From positions 9,327,501-9,391,500 of the forward strand of contig NC_062242.1 in the NCBI RefSeq assembly GCF_905475465.1: a DNA stretch of 64,000 nt. The letters are read 5' to 3'. Positions 54,925 to 64,000 of the stretch are shown in pieces (the first letter of the stretch is position 1; every line of letters starts with the position of its first letter). The notes below the pieces were generated by a model. It was not told the DNA's origin. It saw nothing but the letters and a program-made list of their open reading frames with translations, and searched no databases. A program made the position numbers and the translations under genes. The stretch comes from Pieris napi (Eukaryota; Arthropoda; Insecta; Lepidoptera; Pieridae).

Positions 54925-56634
54925 AGTCTGTCAATAATCCGATAAATTTAGATTTAATATTTGCAAAGTCAATTGTCATAGTTAATCAAGATAGATTGTT
55001 CAGATCCTTCATATATTTTCTTCTTGCTCAATCTCTTTTTATATAACTTTGTTATTAGTAAAAGGTTATAAATTTAAATTGTGACACAAATTCACTTCTT
55101 GCGGACTATATTGCTGCGTTTTATTAAATATAAAGCACCAAATGTTAAACATACCTACTTTCTCGCTTGCATCCCTGAGTTTCTGTTCCGATTCCCAGCA
55201 ATAATAATCGTTTCGCCACATGTAGGTATTTGAACACTGTAAGCAATGCGCTCACACTTTCAATTGACTCATGACTGATTGTTCAATTGTTTTGGAACTC
55301 TCGTTCCTTAAAGTCGGACTAAAGATAACTCAATTTCTAATTTTTTTAATGAATTTCCTGTAAATAAATTAAAATGTTTTGCTTCAGAATTCACTAACTT
55401 AGTCTTATTTGTCTAGCTTTTCTACAAATATATGTAAGGAAAACAATATATTTTCCTATAGAAACTCTTTTTATATTTTATTTTTCTTCTTTGCCGTCTG
55501 ATCGACGATGTTTAATTTATCACTTGACATAATAGATGTAAGATGTTTTAATTTTTTCATTGTATTATTTTATTTTATAAAACCTAGAATATAGGCTTTA
55601 AATGTTGTTTCTTTTGTATTCACAGAGAAACGCAGTTGCGCCTTATTTATTCCCAGTACTCGTATAAGCGATTGATACCATTATATATATTTGAATTTCA
55701 TCTCAGTTTGTGCTTAATGCGCGAAAACAAAAAGGGAATTCGAATATTCTGCAAATTCAACTCCACATTACTAACGGAACTTGACGCTAAATTCACACCA
55801 TTTCTATGATGTAATTCTTGCACCCCAACACGTGTTAGATATTGCTTAAACTGACTTAAAGTGAGGTATAAAAGCGATTTTGCAGATTTATCGACTTCAA
55901 AAGCATTTTATTTAACGGAATTTTTTTGAAGAAAGCTGTGTTATATTATTGATAATATTCAATATACTCTTAGACTGAATTTTTAAATACTACAGTTAAA
56001 TTACTTCAAAGGTTAATTAACGTAACCCATATAAAAGCCCCATCTAAAAACCGATAAAAATGGGAACCTAATACTAACAATACCAGTTATGTAATAAAAA
56101 ATAAAGGGGGTCTCTGGAAAATAGAAACCTTTTTAGACTTAATAAATAAGAATGTGACCTACAATAAAACTTAAGTTCAAAGACCTAAGTATTTGTAACC
56201 TAAATATAGATAAAATACATATTAAGATTATTATGACAAAATTACCATTAAGTTCACTAATATTGCCTGTTACTTCATGAATAGCACTTATTTTTAATAA
56301 AAAACAATTTTCCATACGATTTGGCGATTTGGAAGTTTATGTATAAATTCAAAGCTTTATTGTATTTTATAGTTAAAAGCTTTTATATAAATACTTCAAG
56401 CTCACTGACTGAAGGCTTCTGAGCTTGACAAATGGACTACAGATGGTATAAATTAATCAAAACAAGCCTTTCCGTTGTGGAAATAATTACAAATCGTTCA
56501 ACTTTATTCGTTCAATAACCGTTGTTTTCAAGAAGTTATTAGGTTCGATGTATTTTGTGTTAGATACAAGAATTCAGTGAATCTGATACGTGCCTTACAG
56601 ATTTTACTATTATTTTAAAAAACATATTATATTT
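54925..56634. other. no gene seen
   Basis: Strongly AT-rich stretch of about 1.7 kb with no supported frame, RNA gene or element end. Confidence 0.35.
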
Positions 56635-56637
56635 TAC

Positions 56638-56765
56638 CGGAGAGTTTATTGCCAGCTCTTCTCGTCCTTCTAAACCCATAATTTAAGAACTGGCAATAAA
56701 TGTACATACATTAAATTTGTAACTGATTTTCATAAGTGTACATTACCTATATTAATAAATATTTT
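56638..56765 (+). mobile_element. retroelement 3' end (family R), truncated
   Basis: 'ggagagtttattgccagctc', 'tagaactggcaataaatgta'-like text and 'cataagtgtacattacctat', then an AT tail. Confidence 0.58.
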
Positions 56766-56787
56766 TTTATTATGTTGATGTCTATCT

Positions 56788-57103
56788 GTCACCGTAAAAT
56801 TGTAAACACCGTTAGATTGTAATCTATCTCGCGAGATTGTAAACTGTCGAAAGATTGTGAACCTCAACAAACTGCTTGCAATTTAACGTATTATTATTCG
56901 GTAGTTATATGAAATTGTTGGGAAGTAAAATTAATCTGTAATTGACCAAAGAAGTTTGAATGATAACTAAGTTAGTGTAGTACAATCTACCGAATAATAA
57001 TACGTTAAATTGTAAGCAGTACGCTGAGGTTCACAATCTTTCGACAGTTTATAATCTCGCGAGATATATTACAATCTAACGGTGTTTACAATTTTATGTT
57101 AAC
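56788..57103. mobile_element. MITE family C, complete copy
   Basis: 316 bp, same length as the copy at 47,636. Left GTCACCGTAAAATTGTAAAC; right GTTTACAATTTTATGTTAAC. Inside both arms the 'tctcgcgaga' palindrome is preserved. Confidence 0.85.
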
Positions 57104-57654
57104 ATATCCTACATATCAGTTATTGTTCTAAGTATTTAATAATTAAGGTAAATTGTTTATTTTAGGATTTATTAAAAATCAATAATGTATGAAAGGAAAC
57201 TTTATACAAATATTTTTTAATTGAAGCATAAAATTTCACAACCTATTCTGGACGATGCGATACGAAACCTTAAAAATAAAAATTTACATTACATTTCAGA
57301 AATTGGACTGAAATGCATAGAAATTATTACCAACAGATGTTGCACAATCGATATTGCACCGTTAAAATATTAAAGTAACAAAAATGCGAATATTTATTCC
57401 ATTCAAACATACTTTAAATTCTCAAAGAATTTCATTAGGGTAGGTAACTTGTGTACATTGGGTTATCAAATATTAGAAAATAAGCTTTATAAAATAAAAA
57501 TAATTAAATATTGCTAACAATATTTTAACAAAAGTGCAGAACTTTAGTTATATGCAAAAAGGAATTAAAAGTGTTTCACAAACATCGCTACAAGTAACCT
57601 ACAGTAGATTTTTACAGCTTTCCTTAAATATCTGTTACTAAGTGATTTTCTCTT
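57104..57654. other. no gene seen
   Basis: AT-rich, no supported feature. Confidence 0.3.
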
Positions 57655-58065
57655 ATTTTTTCGACCCTCTTTCGCCTAAGCTCTTTACATGTGTGTTGGA
57701 AGAAATCTTCAGGAACCTACACTGGGAAGATTGGGCCATCAATCATCTCCATGACAGAACAAGCCCAGCAGGAAATAGAGAGAAGAACCTCAAATGCCTG
57801 GAAAAGATTCTGGTCATTAAAGCACATCCTAAAGAATAAAGAGTACTCACTAAGGATCAAAAGGAGCATCTTCAACACCTGCATCTTACCTATCCTAACG
57901 TACGGCTGTAAAACTTGGACTACTAAGCAAGTCACAAGTCAAAAGCTGGAGACTTGCCAGAGAAGTATGGAAAGGAGCATACTGGGTTACACACGGAATG
58001 ATAGGAAAAGAGTTGCAGATCTCCGAAGGATCACCAACTCGGTTGACGCAGTGACAAAATACTGA
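57655..58065 (+). mobile_element. non-LTR reverse transcriptase fragment with internal deletion
   Basis: In one frame: SPKLFTCVLEEIFRNLHWED, a segment that precedes the FADD box in insect non-LTR reverse transcriptases. Then, in another frame from about 57,735: ERRTSNAWKRFWSLKHILKN, later FNTCILPILTYGCKTWTTKQ and CQRSMERSILGYTRN, the usual C-terminal thumb-like part. The catalytic FADD block is missing between them, so this is a deleted, dead copy. The fragments at 32.96 kb and 61.65 kb would follow it in an intact element. Confidence 0.82.
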
Positions 58066-58149
58066 TTGAAGCTGTTAATAGTTATAAAACCTACAATGAG
58101 TCTTGCCATGTAATCCATTTATCAATTAATTCCTTCAAGCAGCTACTTA

Positions 58150-58262
58150 TGCCAGGGGCACTACAACCTTTTAGGTCTGGGCCTTAGATTTCTGTTTTCA
58201 TGGTCATTTCTAATGGGCAAGTAGGTGAAGTTCTGTGCCTGACACACACCGTCGACCGATTC
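58150..58262 (-). mobile_element. SINE family 1, 3' part only
   Basis: 'gcactacaaccttttaggtc', 'tgggccttagatttctg', 'gcctgacacacaccgtcgac'; the head is missing. Confidence 0.7.
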
Positions 58263-58875
58263 TTATAATTTCCTATGTATATTCAAAACATTATTTTAAT
58301 TTTTTGGATAAATTTGTATTCTTTTATTATGTGGCATTAAAAATACCATAAATTTTCAGCCCTCTACGATCAACCCCTATTTTTTAGTGTAGTAGACAGT
58401 TATTTATATTTGCCGGGGCAGCTAGTATATATATAATATGTTGTACATGTGTTTAATGAAAACTATCGTTGAACAAGGCAGTCTTTAAAATGAAACTCAG
58501 ACGTCCAAACTGAGCCAAACAAATTCCATAATTTTCCGAGCCCAAAACTTTTATACTCTTACCCTTGCATAGTTTGTACGTGACCCACAAACAAATCTGA
58601 TCCAGCTCACTTGAGGGTGAAATTGGCATTCATTGCTTTTCGAGTGTTTCCTGATATTCAAATATAGAAACAATTTAAGTATGCCAAGTACGTGATTGCG
58701 GTTAATCGGATGTTGTTACGTGTGCTTAATTATCGCATATATGTGGATGCTGACATAGCTTTCGAAATTAGTTTTTTTTTGTTTAATTTATTTACACTTC
58801 GTTACATTTATAGAAAAACAAAAAACATAACTATAAAAAGAAATATGATGGGTAATGGGCAATAACCAATACCAC
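58263..58875. other. no gene seen
   Basis: No supported feature; 'atttgccggggcagctagta' near 58,410 resembles a Helitron-style CTAGT end but no matching start was identified. Confidence 0.3.
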
Positions 58876-58923
58876 GTTTATTACATTTTATTATACCACA
58901 GTGCATAATAAAATGTAATAAAC
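58876..58923. repeat. perfect 19-bp stem hairpin
   Basis: GTTTATTACATTTTATTAT, a 10-base loop (ACCACAGTGC) and the exact complement ATAATAAAATGTAATAAAC. It is an isolated AT-rich hairpin, either a tiny palindromic element or chance in this composition. Confidence 0.6.
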
Positions 58924-59779
58924 AAAAATTATAGTTGTTACCAACCTTAATCTAAAATAATACAAAAAATAATAATAAAATAAACTAAAAACTACAAAGC
59001 TAATCTCACGGATTGATTAATTGCATTGCAATAGAAAAGAATAAGAAATACAAGAAAACTGTATTTAATTTATTCCAATACGTTTAGATTTATTACATAA
59101 CTGTCAATATATAGCAGTTTCGTATATAATATAATATAATAATTACCTCATCATATTATCAAAGTTATCAGTCAACTTGAAATGGCACTCGCTGGCCATG
59201 ATTGCTGAAAAACACGAAATATCGAGTTTTGTAAATAAAGCAATAAGTTCACATCTATAAAGGAAGCATTATTTGAAAAAATAGATAAAATGAATCATTA
59301 AGAATGTGTATTAACACGGATTGACTGAACGGACTCATTTTTTAAATATGCCCAAAGAAAATGCGTGCCTCCTAATAAATGTCAATTAAAACTCATCACT
59401 ATTACTTTGTGGCCTTCACCGTTTACTTTTGTTTGTGTCTAACACTCGTAATGTAGCTGTTTTTTAAAGATAAGTGGATCTAAAAGGAACGGAGGAGAGT
59501 TTCTTGGCAGATTTTCAGGCCGTTCCACGCCATTAATATGGAAACTGGCGGAAAATTTAAATTTAGAGTCGTTAATTTCTTTTACGTTCACAAGTTTACC
59601 TAGCATTAGCAGCATCTTAAATCGAGGTAAGACTAATAATCTTGTCTTAAAAGTCCAAGAATAAAGTCGGCATGTATAAAAAACGAATAGTGTTGGTCTC
59701 TGTTTTCTCTATCTATTCTTAAGTAGAAATTCGTGGTCGATTTTTGGTCTACCGTAAAAAAAAAGGGTGCGTGTACTTT
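58924..59779. other. no gene seen; family R tail near 59,485-59,600
   Basis: 'ggaggagagtttcttggcag', 'gttccacgccattaatatgg' and 'gttcacaagtttacctagca' are a decayed family R end. Otherwise nothing. Confidence 0.4.
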
Positions 59780-60135
59780 TGTACGCGCGTAAGAAGTTAT
59801 ACTTCTTTGGCATTATTAAAAATAGTTTTTGATTGCATGCAAATAATTAATTACAATTAAATAATAATCAAAGACTGGAAAAGGGGTCATTATAGTCAAT
59901 AAAGTTCAGTTTACATTTGAAAAATTAAATAAATGAATATTTATTATTATTCTCTTACATTAAGTGTAACATAAATTCTATTATTATTCGAATGTTGTTT
60001 TTAAATTATGTCCAATGCCGTAGCATCTTCCGTGAGCAATTTCATACTGTTAATTTTGTGACACGGTGCGCGCGCATCGTAAAATTTCACACTCATTAAT
60101 TTTTCATAACGCGCCTAAAGAAGTATAACTTCAAA
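59780..60135. repeat. possible MITE with GAAGTTATACTTC ends
   Basis: 'gcgcgtaagaagttatactt' followed by 'cttt' at the left and 'gcgcctaaagaagtataact' followed by 'tc' at the right form an inverted pair. The internal GCGCGC patch lies at about 60,068. Exact ends are not settled. Confidence 0.4.
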
Positions 60136-61229
60136 AATAATTAAATATTTTATTTATTTATTAACACTTTGTTGCAGTAATACAGAAATACGGTACAATT
60201 AATTGCTTATCGCTATATCTCTTCCAGGTACCTACTAAACTATAGAAAAACTGTTCAACTGATATAACAACCTGTATACTACATATTATATATATGTACA
60301 CACTTATGCAAAAATATAAATCATAATAATAATTGTACGTCACAGGCATAGTGATGCAGCTAAAATCGCATAAGCCACACCTTAATTATAATTTTACACC
60401 TGCTCAAGCCTTACATTTATATGGCTTCGCGAAATTAAGTCCGATTAGTTTAGAACTGGAGTTTGAATGATTAATCACCTAAAATTCAAAGCAAGGTACA
60501 ATAGCACCTGCATGTGGCGTGTAATATATTAGCGGTTGTGTTGCCGGCACATAAATATTATACATCGCGTGTGAACCCGAATTAATTGCAGCAAGTTTGC
60601 ATTCCTTGTACATGTAATATATTATTAGTTTGTAAGCATTTCACGGTTAAACAGCTTTGGTGTTTAAACTTTAGTAACGTGCTCCCGAGTAAGAAGTAGG
60701 TTTTTCATGTGGCTTAGAAGTTTTAAAGGCTGGCAACGCACTTGCGAGCTTTTAGGCAATGTGTGTCCATGGGCGACAGTATTACGGAGAAAAAAAGAAT
60801 TGTGTTATAAATTAATATATAATAAATAAATTGTATATACCTTTAGTGGAATAATTACGTTAGCGCGTTTCGGGGCATGCTGTCATCGTAATTTTTTGTA
60901 GCCGAAGATTGTAGGTGTCGCCACATTAGCGTTTCATTATAATTATCGACAAAAGTATGAAATATTGCAAATTAGATAAAAACATTATGGTAATATATTG
61001 TCTAATTTAGCTAATTTGCTTTCATAATACCAAAATGGAATTTATAAATTATTATTGTCCAACCAATACGCTAAAACCGCATTACGTGGATTTTATGAAT
61101 TTGCATTTAGTTTCCGTCGAAATTTCAATATCCATGTCAAATGGTTTGAAATGACAATGTTATTTGATAGTTTTGGTTTGTCAATTTAATGATACGAGAT
61201 AAATATTTAGATAAATAAATACATAAAAA
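60136..61229. other. no gene seen; LINE tail and short repeat scraps
   Basis: 60,150-60,240 resembles a LINE tail ('tttatttattaacactttgt' then 'tgcagtaatacag'). 60,718-60,790 is a plus-strand short repeat ('aaaggctggcaacgcacttg'). Nothing coding. Confidence 0.4.
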
Positions 61230-61312
61230 ACAGTGGCGCTACAGCCTTTTTAAGGCCTCTGAAGTATCTGTTTCATGATGATGTATTCTTTATCCAATAG
61301 GCAAGTAATAAT
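61230..61312 (-). mobile_element. SINE family 1, 3' part only
   Basis: 'cagtggcgctacagcctttt', 'taaggcctctgaagtatctg', 'tttcatgatgatg', then 'caataggcaagtaa'. Truncated against a LINE-tail-like sequence. Confidence 0.65.
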
Positions 61313-61649
61313 ATTAATAATTTATTTGCAATAATATGGAACAAAAATGTTATGGTACAATCTAAAGTCCGCATATTCTGCCACACATAATGGCGTGCAA
61401 ATTTGTCTTAAAAGGTAGAATAGAAGTTACAATTACAATATGACTCATATCATTATAGTCAATTCTACTATCACTACATCATGACGTTATTAAAATATAT
61501 TATTACGCTAATTAATATTAATTATAATGTTCCGCGCAAATAATCATTAATAAAATAACATTTAGTACATTTAGTTAATACACAGGAGGTGAGCCAGCTG
61601 TGCCTAAACATATACATCTCAGTCGTATTGTTATATATCTCCACTTATT

Positions 61650-61857
61650 TTATTAAGGCCAGACCCGAGAGAAGCGTGGCGATCTGCCCCGCGGTCTTTT
61701 GCTTTCCACCTTGCCAACGACAACCAGCTTGTCCAGGTAATCTGGTTCACGATGGGTGATATGACCAAAGTAAGTTAGTACTCGCATGTTGTTAAGAGTA
61801 GTACGAACTCTGTAGTGAATAGATACATAACAATATCCAAATGACGAACCCAATTAT
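61650..61857 (-). mobile_element. non-LTR ORF2 C-terminal fragment
   Basis: Minus strand encodes NMRVLTYFGHITHREPDYLD, then KLVVVGKVESKRPRGRSP. The pattern FGHI-x-RRE...KL-x-VxGKVEGKRPRGRSP is one I recognise from lepidopteran endonuclease/reverse transcriptases. Truncated at both ends. Confidence 0.78.
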
Positions 61858-61985
61858 CCTGCTTATTGTGCTAGCTATGTGAACTCTTGCTAATCGAGAG
61901 TGGGCTTTGCGTAACGGAAGTCACCCACTGAAGTATTTCCGAACCACGACTTAGGGTCATTCAAGAAAAGAGCGTACCAATTCTT

Positions 61986-62095
61986 AAAAGGCCGGCAACT
62001 CGCGAGCCCTCTGGGATTGAGAGTGTCCATGGGCGGCGGTATCACTTAACATCAGGTGAGCCTCCTGCCCGTTTGCCCCCCGTTCTATAAAAAAA
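61986..62095 (+). repeat. dispersed short repeat (ggccggcaacgc type), best copy
   Basis: 'aaaaggccggcaactcgcga', 'gccctctgggattgagagtg', 'tccatgggcggcggtatcac', 'ttaacatcaggtgagcctcc', 'tgcccgtttgccccccgttc', 'tataaaaaaaa'. The A-rich tail supports a retroelement origin. Confidence 0.7.
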
Positions 62096-62551
62096 AAGCT
62101 CCATATTCAAAATCCTAATCTAATGTCCAGCAACCAGTCGTTCTTGTGAACGAAAACTTTACAGTTAAACCAGCTGGAAACAGAAGTTCTGTACAGAAAT
62201 AAGAAATGTCTTACAACCAATATGCTACTTTCTTTCATGAGCGAAGCAATCCTAGTGTATTTTCCAACGTACCTGTGAACAAACATAATATACATGAGTT
62301 TAACTTTGCAGTTTGTTACACAGAGTAAAGGAACAACTTATTTGCACAACATTTGCGCAAACAACATTCAGAGCACTTCAGGTATTGTAGGAGCAGGGTA
62401 AAGTTTTAATCGTGTGTTAAGTGTTGAAACGGTGCAGAATTTGTAATTTTATTGAAATCGCTTTAAACACAATCGTCTGTGTGTGTTCTGTATCTCGTCT
62501 ATGCAAATAGAAATTCGTAAGGACTTTAAAAGGGTCTAAAAATAAATAAAT
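62096..62551. other. no gene seen
   Basis: No supported feature. Confidence 0.3.
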
Positions 62552-62830
62552 CAGTGGCGCTACAACTTTTTTAGGTCTGGGCCTCAGATTTCTGTATCTG
62601 TTTCATGATCTGATTTGTCTTATAGGCAAGTAGGTGATCAGCCTCCTGTGCTTCGTACACCCCATCGACTTTTTGGGTGTAAGGCAAGCTGGTTTCCTCA
62701 CGATGTTTTCCTTCACCGTTCGAGCGAATGTTAAATGCGCACCTAGACAGAAAGTCCATTGGTGCACGGCCGGGATCGAACCTACGAACTCAGGGATGAG
62801 AGTCGCACACTGTTGACACTACACCAAAAC
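62552..62830 (-). mobile_element. SINE family 1, near full-length, best preserved
   Basis: From 'cagtggcgctacaacttttt' through 'gggcctcagatttctgtatc', 'ctcacgatgttttccttcac' and 'cattggtgcacggccgggat', 'cgaacctacgaactcaggga' to the tRNA-like head. Frames across it give the familiar false protein of this SINE (VRANVKCAP...KVHWCTAG). Confidence 0.85.
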
Positions 62831-63657
62831 TACATCTTTAAAAAAATACTGTACTTTAATTTTCTTTTTAAATTAAAAGAATGTCACTTTTTTGGAATTA
62901 TATTATATAATCTCACATCTAAGACCGTCATTCTGAATTGTGCAGTGGTGATTACCTGCCGTCTTATTTATTTATTTACAAAAACTTGCTCGGCATACCG
63001 ATACATAGGAACATAAGAAAAATAAAATACAAGATTTAAAATGACAAGCACTTATAGACAAACATAACATAACACGAATAAAAAAACATCCATTCATGAA
63101 TTACAAAACTAAAGGAAAATTAATTTCGAAGTCTCAAACTTACAATGGGAGTAACTATGAAAATCCAGACGTAGCTCGTTTATCTGAATGTTCAATCTTG
63201 TCTTGCTAGCGTTGCATTATAAGAAGTAAGGTATCCAGGTACTTTCGGCCAAGATGGCAACCTCAATAAAATCGGCTATCTATGCAGGAGATGTTACAGA
63301 AAAAATATCACAATGGAATTTTCGTCACCTGGGATCTAAGGCCAAGAGAGTAAAATATGCTACTTTTACACAAAAATTAATATAATAATTAATAAGTTCT
63401 AATGCCAGCTTTACTATATGCTTTCGTGGCTGAGAGCAATAAGCTTGAATTATGGTTAATACAAAGCTGCACAGTCTGATGTAGCTGACCCTAGATTTTC
63501 GAGACCCTTATGTATGTAAAACATTTATATTGTACTCATAAATCTACCCAGTTACGCGTTAACGCCTGTGGGATGACTTTAAATTAGATAATTTACAGTT
63601 GTCATCGTGGTAATCTCTCGAAAAGAACTCAGCGCTTAGTTGTTAAAAATTAAAATA
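62831..63657. other. no gene seen
   Basis: AT-rich; 62,960-63,020 resembles a LINE tail ('tatttatttacaaaaacttg'). Confidence 0.3.
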
Positions 63658-63906
63658 CTTTTTTTTTAATGGCTCTGCCACGGTTTGTGCCAGCGTCAAG
63701 TATAAGATTTTTATAATTCGTGCTTGCATTAGAAATTCGACCGTGTCCTCCATGTACGGTTTAAGGCACTCGCCCGGTACCGCACAACCCTCGCAAAGGC
63801 CGAGAACAAATTTAAATTAAATTAAAACTTGCCCTCGAACCGGAAATCGAACCCGTTACCCCTCACCTAGCTGCCACTTAATAAGACCGCTAGGCTATGA
63901 GGCCCC
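63658..63906 (-). mobile_element. SINE family 3 (tRNA-derived), full-length
   Basis: Minus strand: GGCCTCATAGCCTAGCGGTC (A-box region), GGGTTCGATTTCCGGTTCGA (B box), 'tgtgcggtaccgggcgagtg', 'gtacatggaggacacggtcg' and 'agccattaaaaaaaaag'. The head is tRNA-like; the extra bases between the boxes and the poly(A) end show it is a SINE, not a tRNA gene. A headless copy is at 44,996. Confidence 0.85.
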
Positions 63907-64000
63907 TTAATTAAAATACTTGATAAACGTAAAAATAAAAACAAAATAAAGGTTGAAAAACAAAAGATTACGTTCTCAAGTAATTTTATAAGATACTCGT

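Noticed and set aside
58395..58430. Third Helitron 3' end (gccggggcagctagt)
   Set aside because: The CTAGT end is plausible, but no TC start or matching body was found upstream.
62634..62816. Small protein VRANVKCAP...KVHWCTAG
   Set aside because: This is the well-known false open frame of SINE family 1; the same frame appears in the copy at 16,105-16,377.

Overview
The window looks like a gene-poor, AT-rich and very repeat-rich stretch of a moth or butterfly (Lepidoptera) nuclear chromosome. The case rests on three things. There is an ommochrome-binding-protein-like gene at the left edge. There are several tRNA-derived SINE families and non-LTR 3' ends of the kind common in Lepidoptera. There are Helitrons ending in CTAG|T and many palindromic MITEs. 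No bacterial, organellar or complete viral gene was seen.

Only two protein-coding genes have good support. (1) Positions 1-814, minus strand: a secreted, probably beta-propeller, ommochrome-binding-protein-like gene cut off by the left window edge near its C-terminus. (2) Positions 7616-17407, plus strand: a seven-exon gene for a secreted Gln/Pro-rich low-complexity protein of about 581 residues. Its splice phases agree from exon to exon, a TATA box lies about 40 bp before the proposed ATG, and the protein ends in a polybasic, possibly processed tail. Its introns carry SINEs, LINE remnants and a fold-back MITE.

From 17.4 kb to 64 kb I find no convincing host gene. The region is a layered set of transposons: non-LTR fragments (6.4, 13.9, 20.1, 29.2, 33.0, 37.8, 38.5, 57.7 and 61.7 kb); three or more tRNA-SINE families; six copies of one long fold-back MITE (9.75, 27.96, 31.46, 33.77, 42.99 and 50.94 kb); further inverted-repeat elements, several flanked by TAA or TTA as expected for PIF/Harbinger (18.8, 38.9, 40.7, 41.7, 44.7 and 50.7 kb); a hAT MITE with an 8-bp target duplication (46.1 kb); two pogo-like MITEs (2.3 and 45.5 kb); two Helitrons (4.8 and 51.7 kb); and a 5'-truncated 5S rRNA copy (36.6 kb). 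Nested insertions at 47.6 and 50.7 kb give relative ages.

The signals most worth a second look are the fold-back family whose two arms carry the same variants within a copy but differ between copies, the Harbinger-derived element at 18.8 kb that keeps most of a transposase first exon, and the Gln/Pro-rich secreted gene with a duplicated motif at two exon ends. I did not find a clearly new biological system. Family names for repeats come from recognised end structures and remembered motifs, without any database search.
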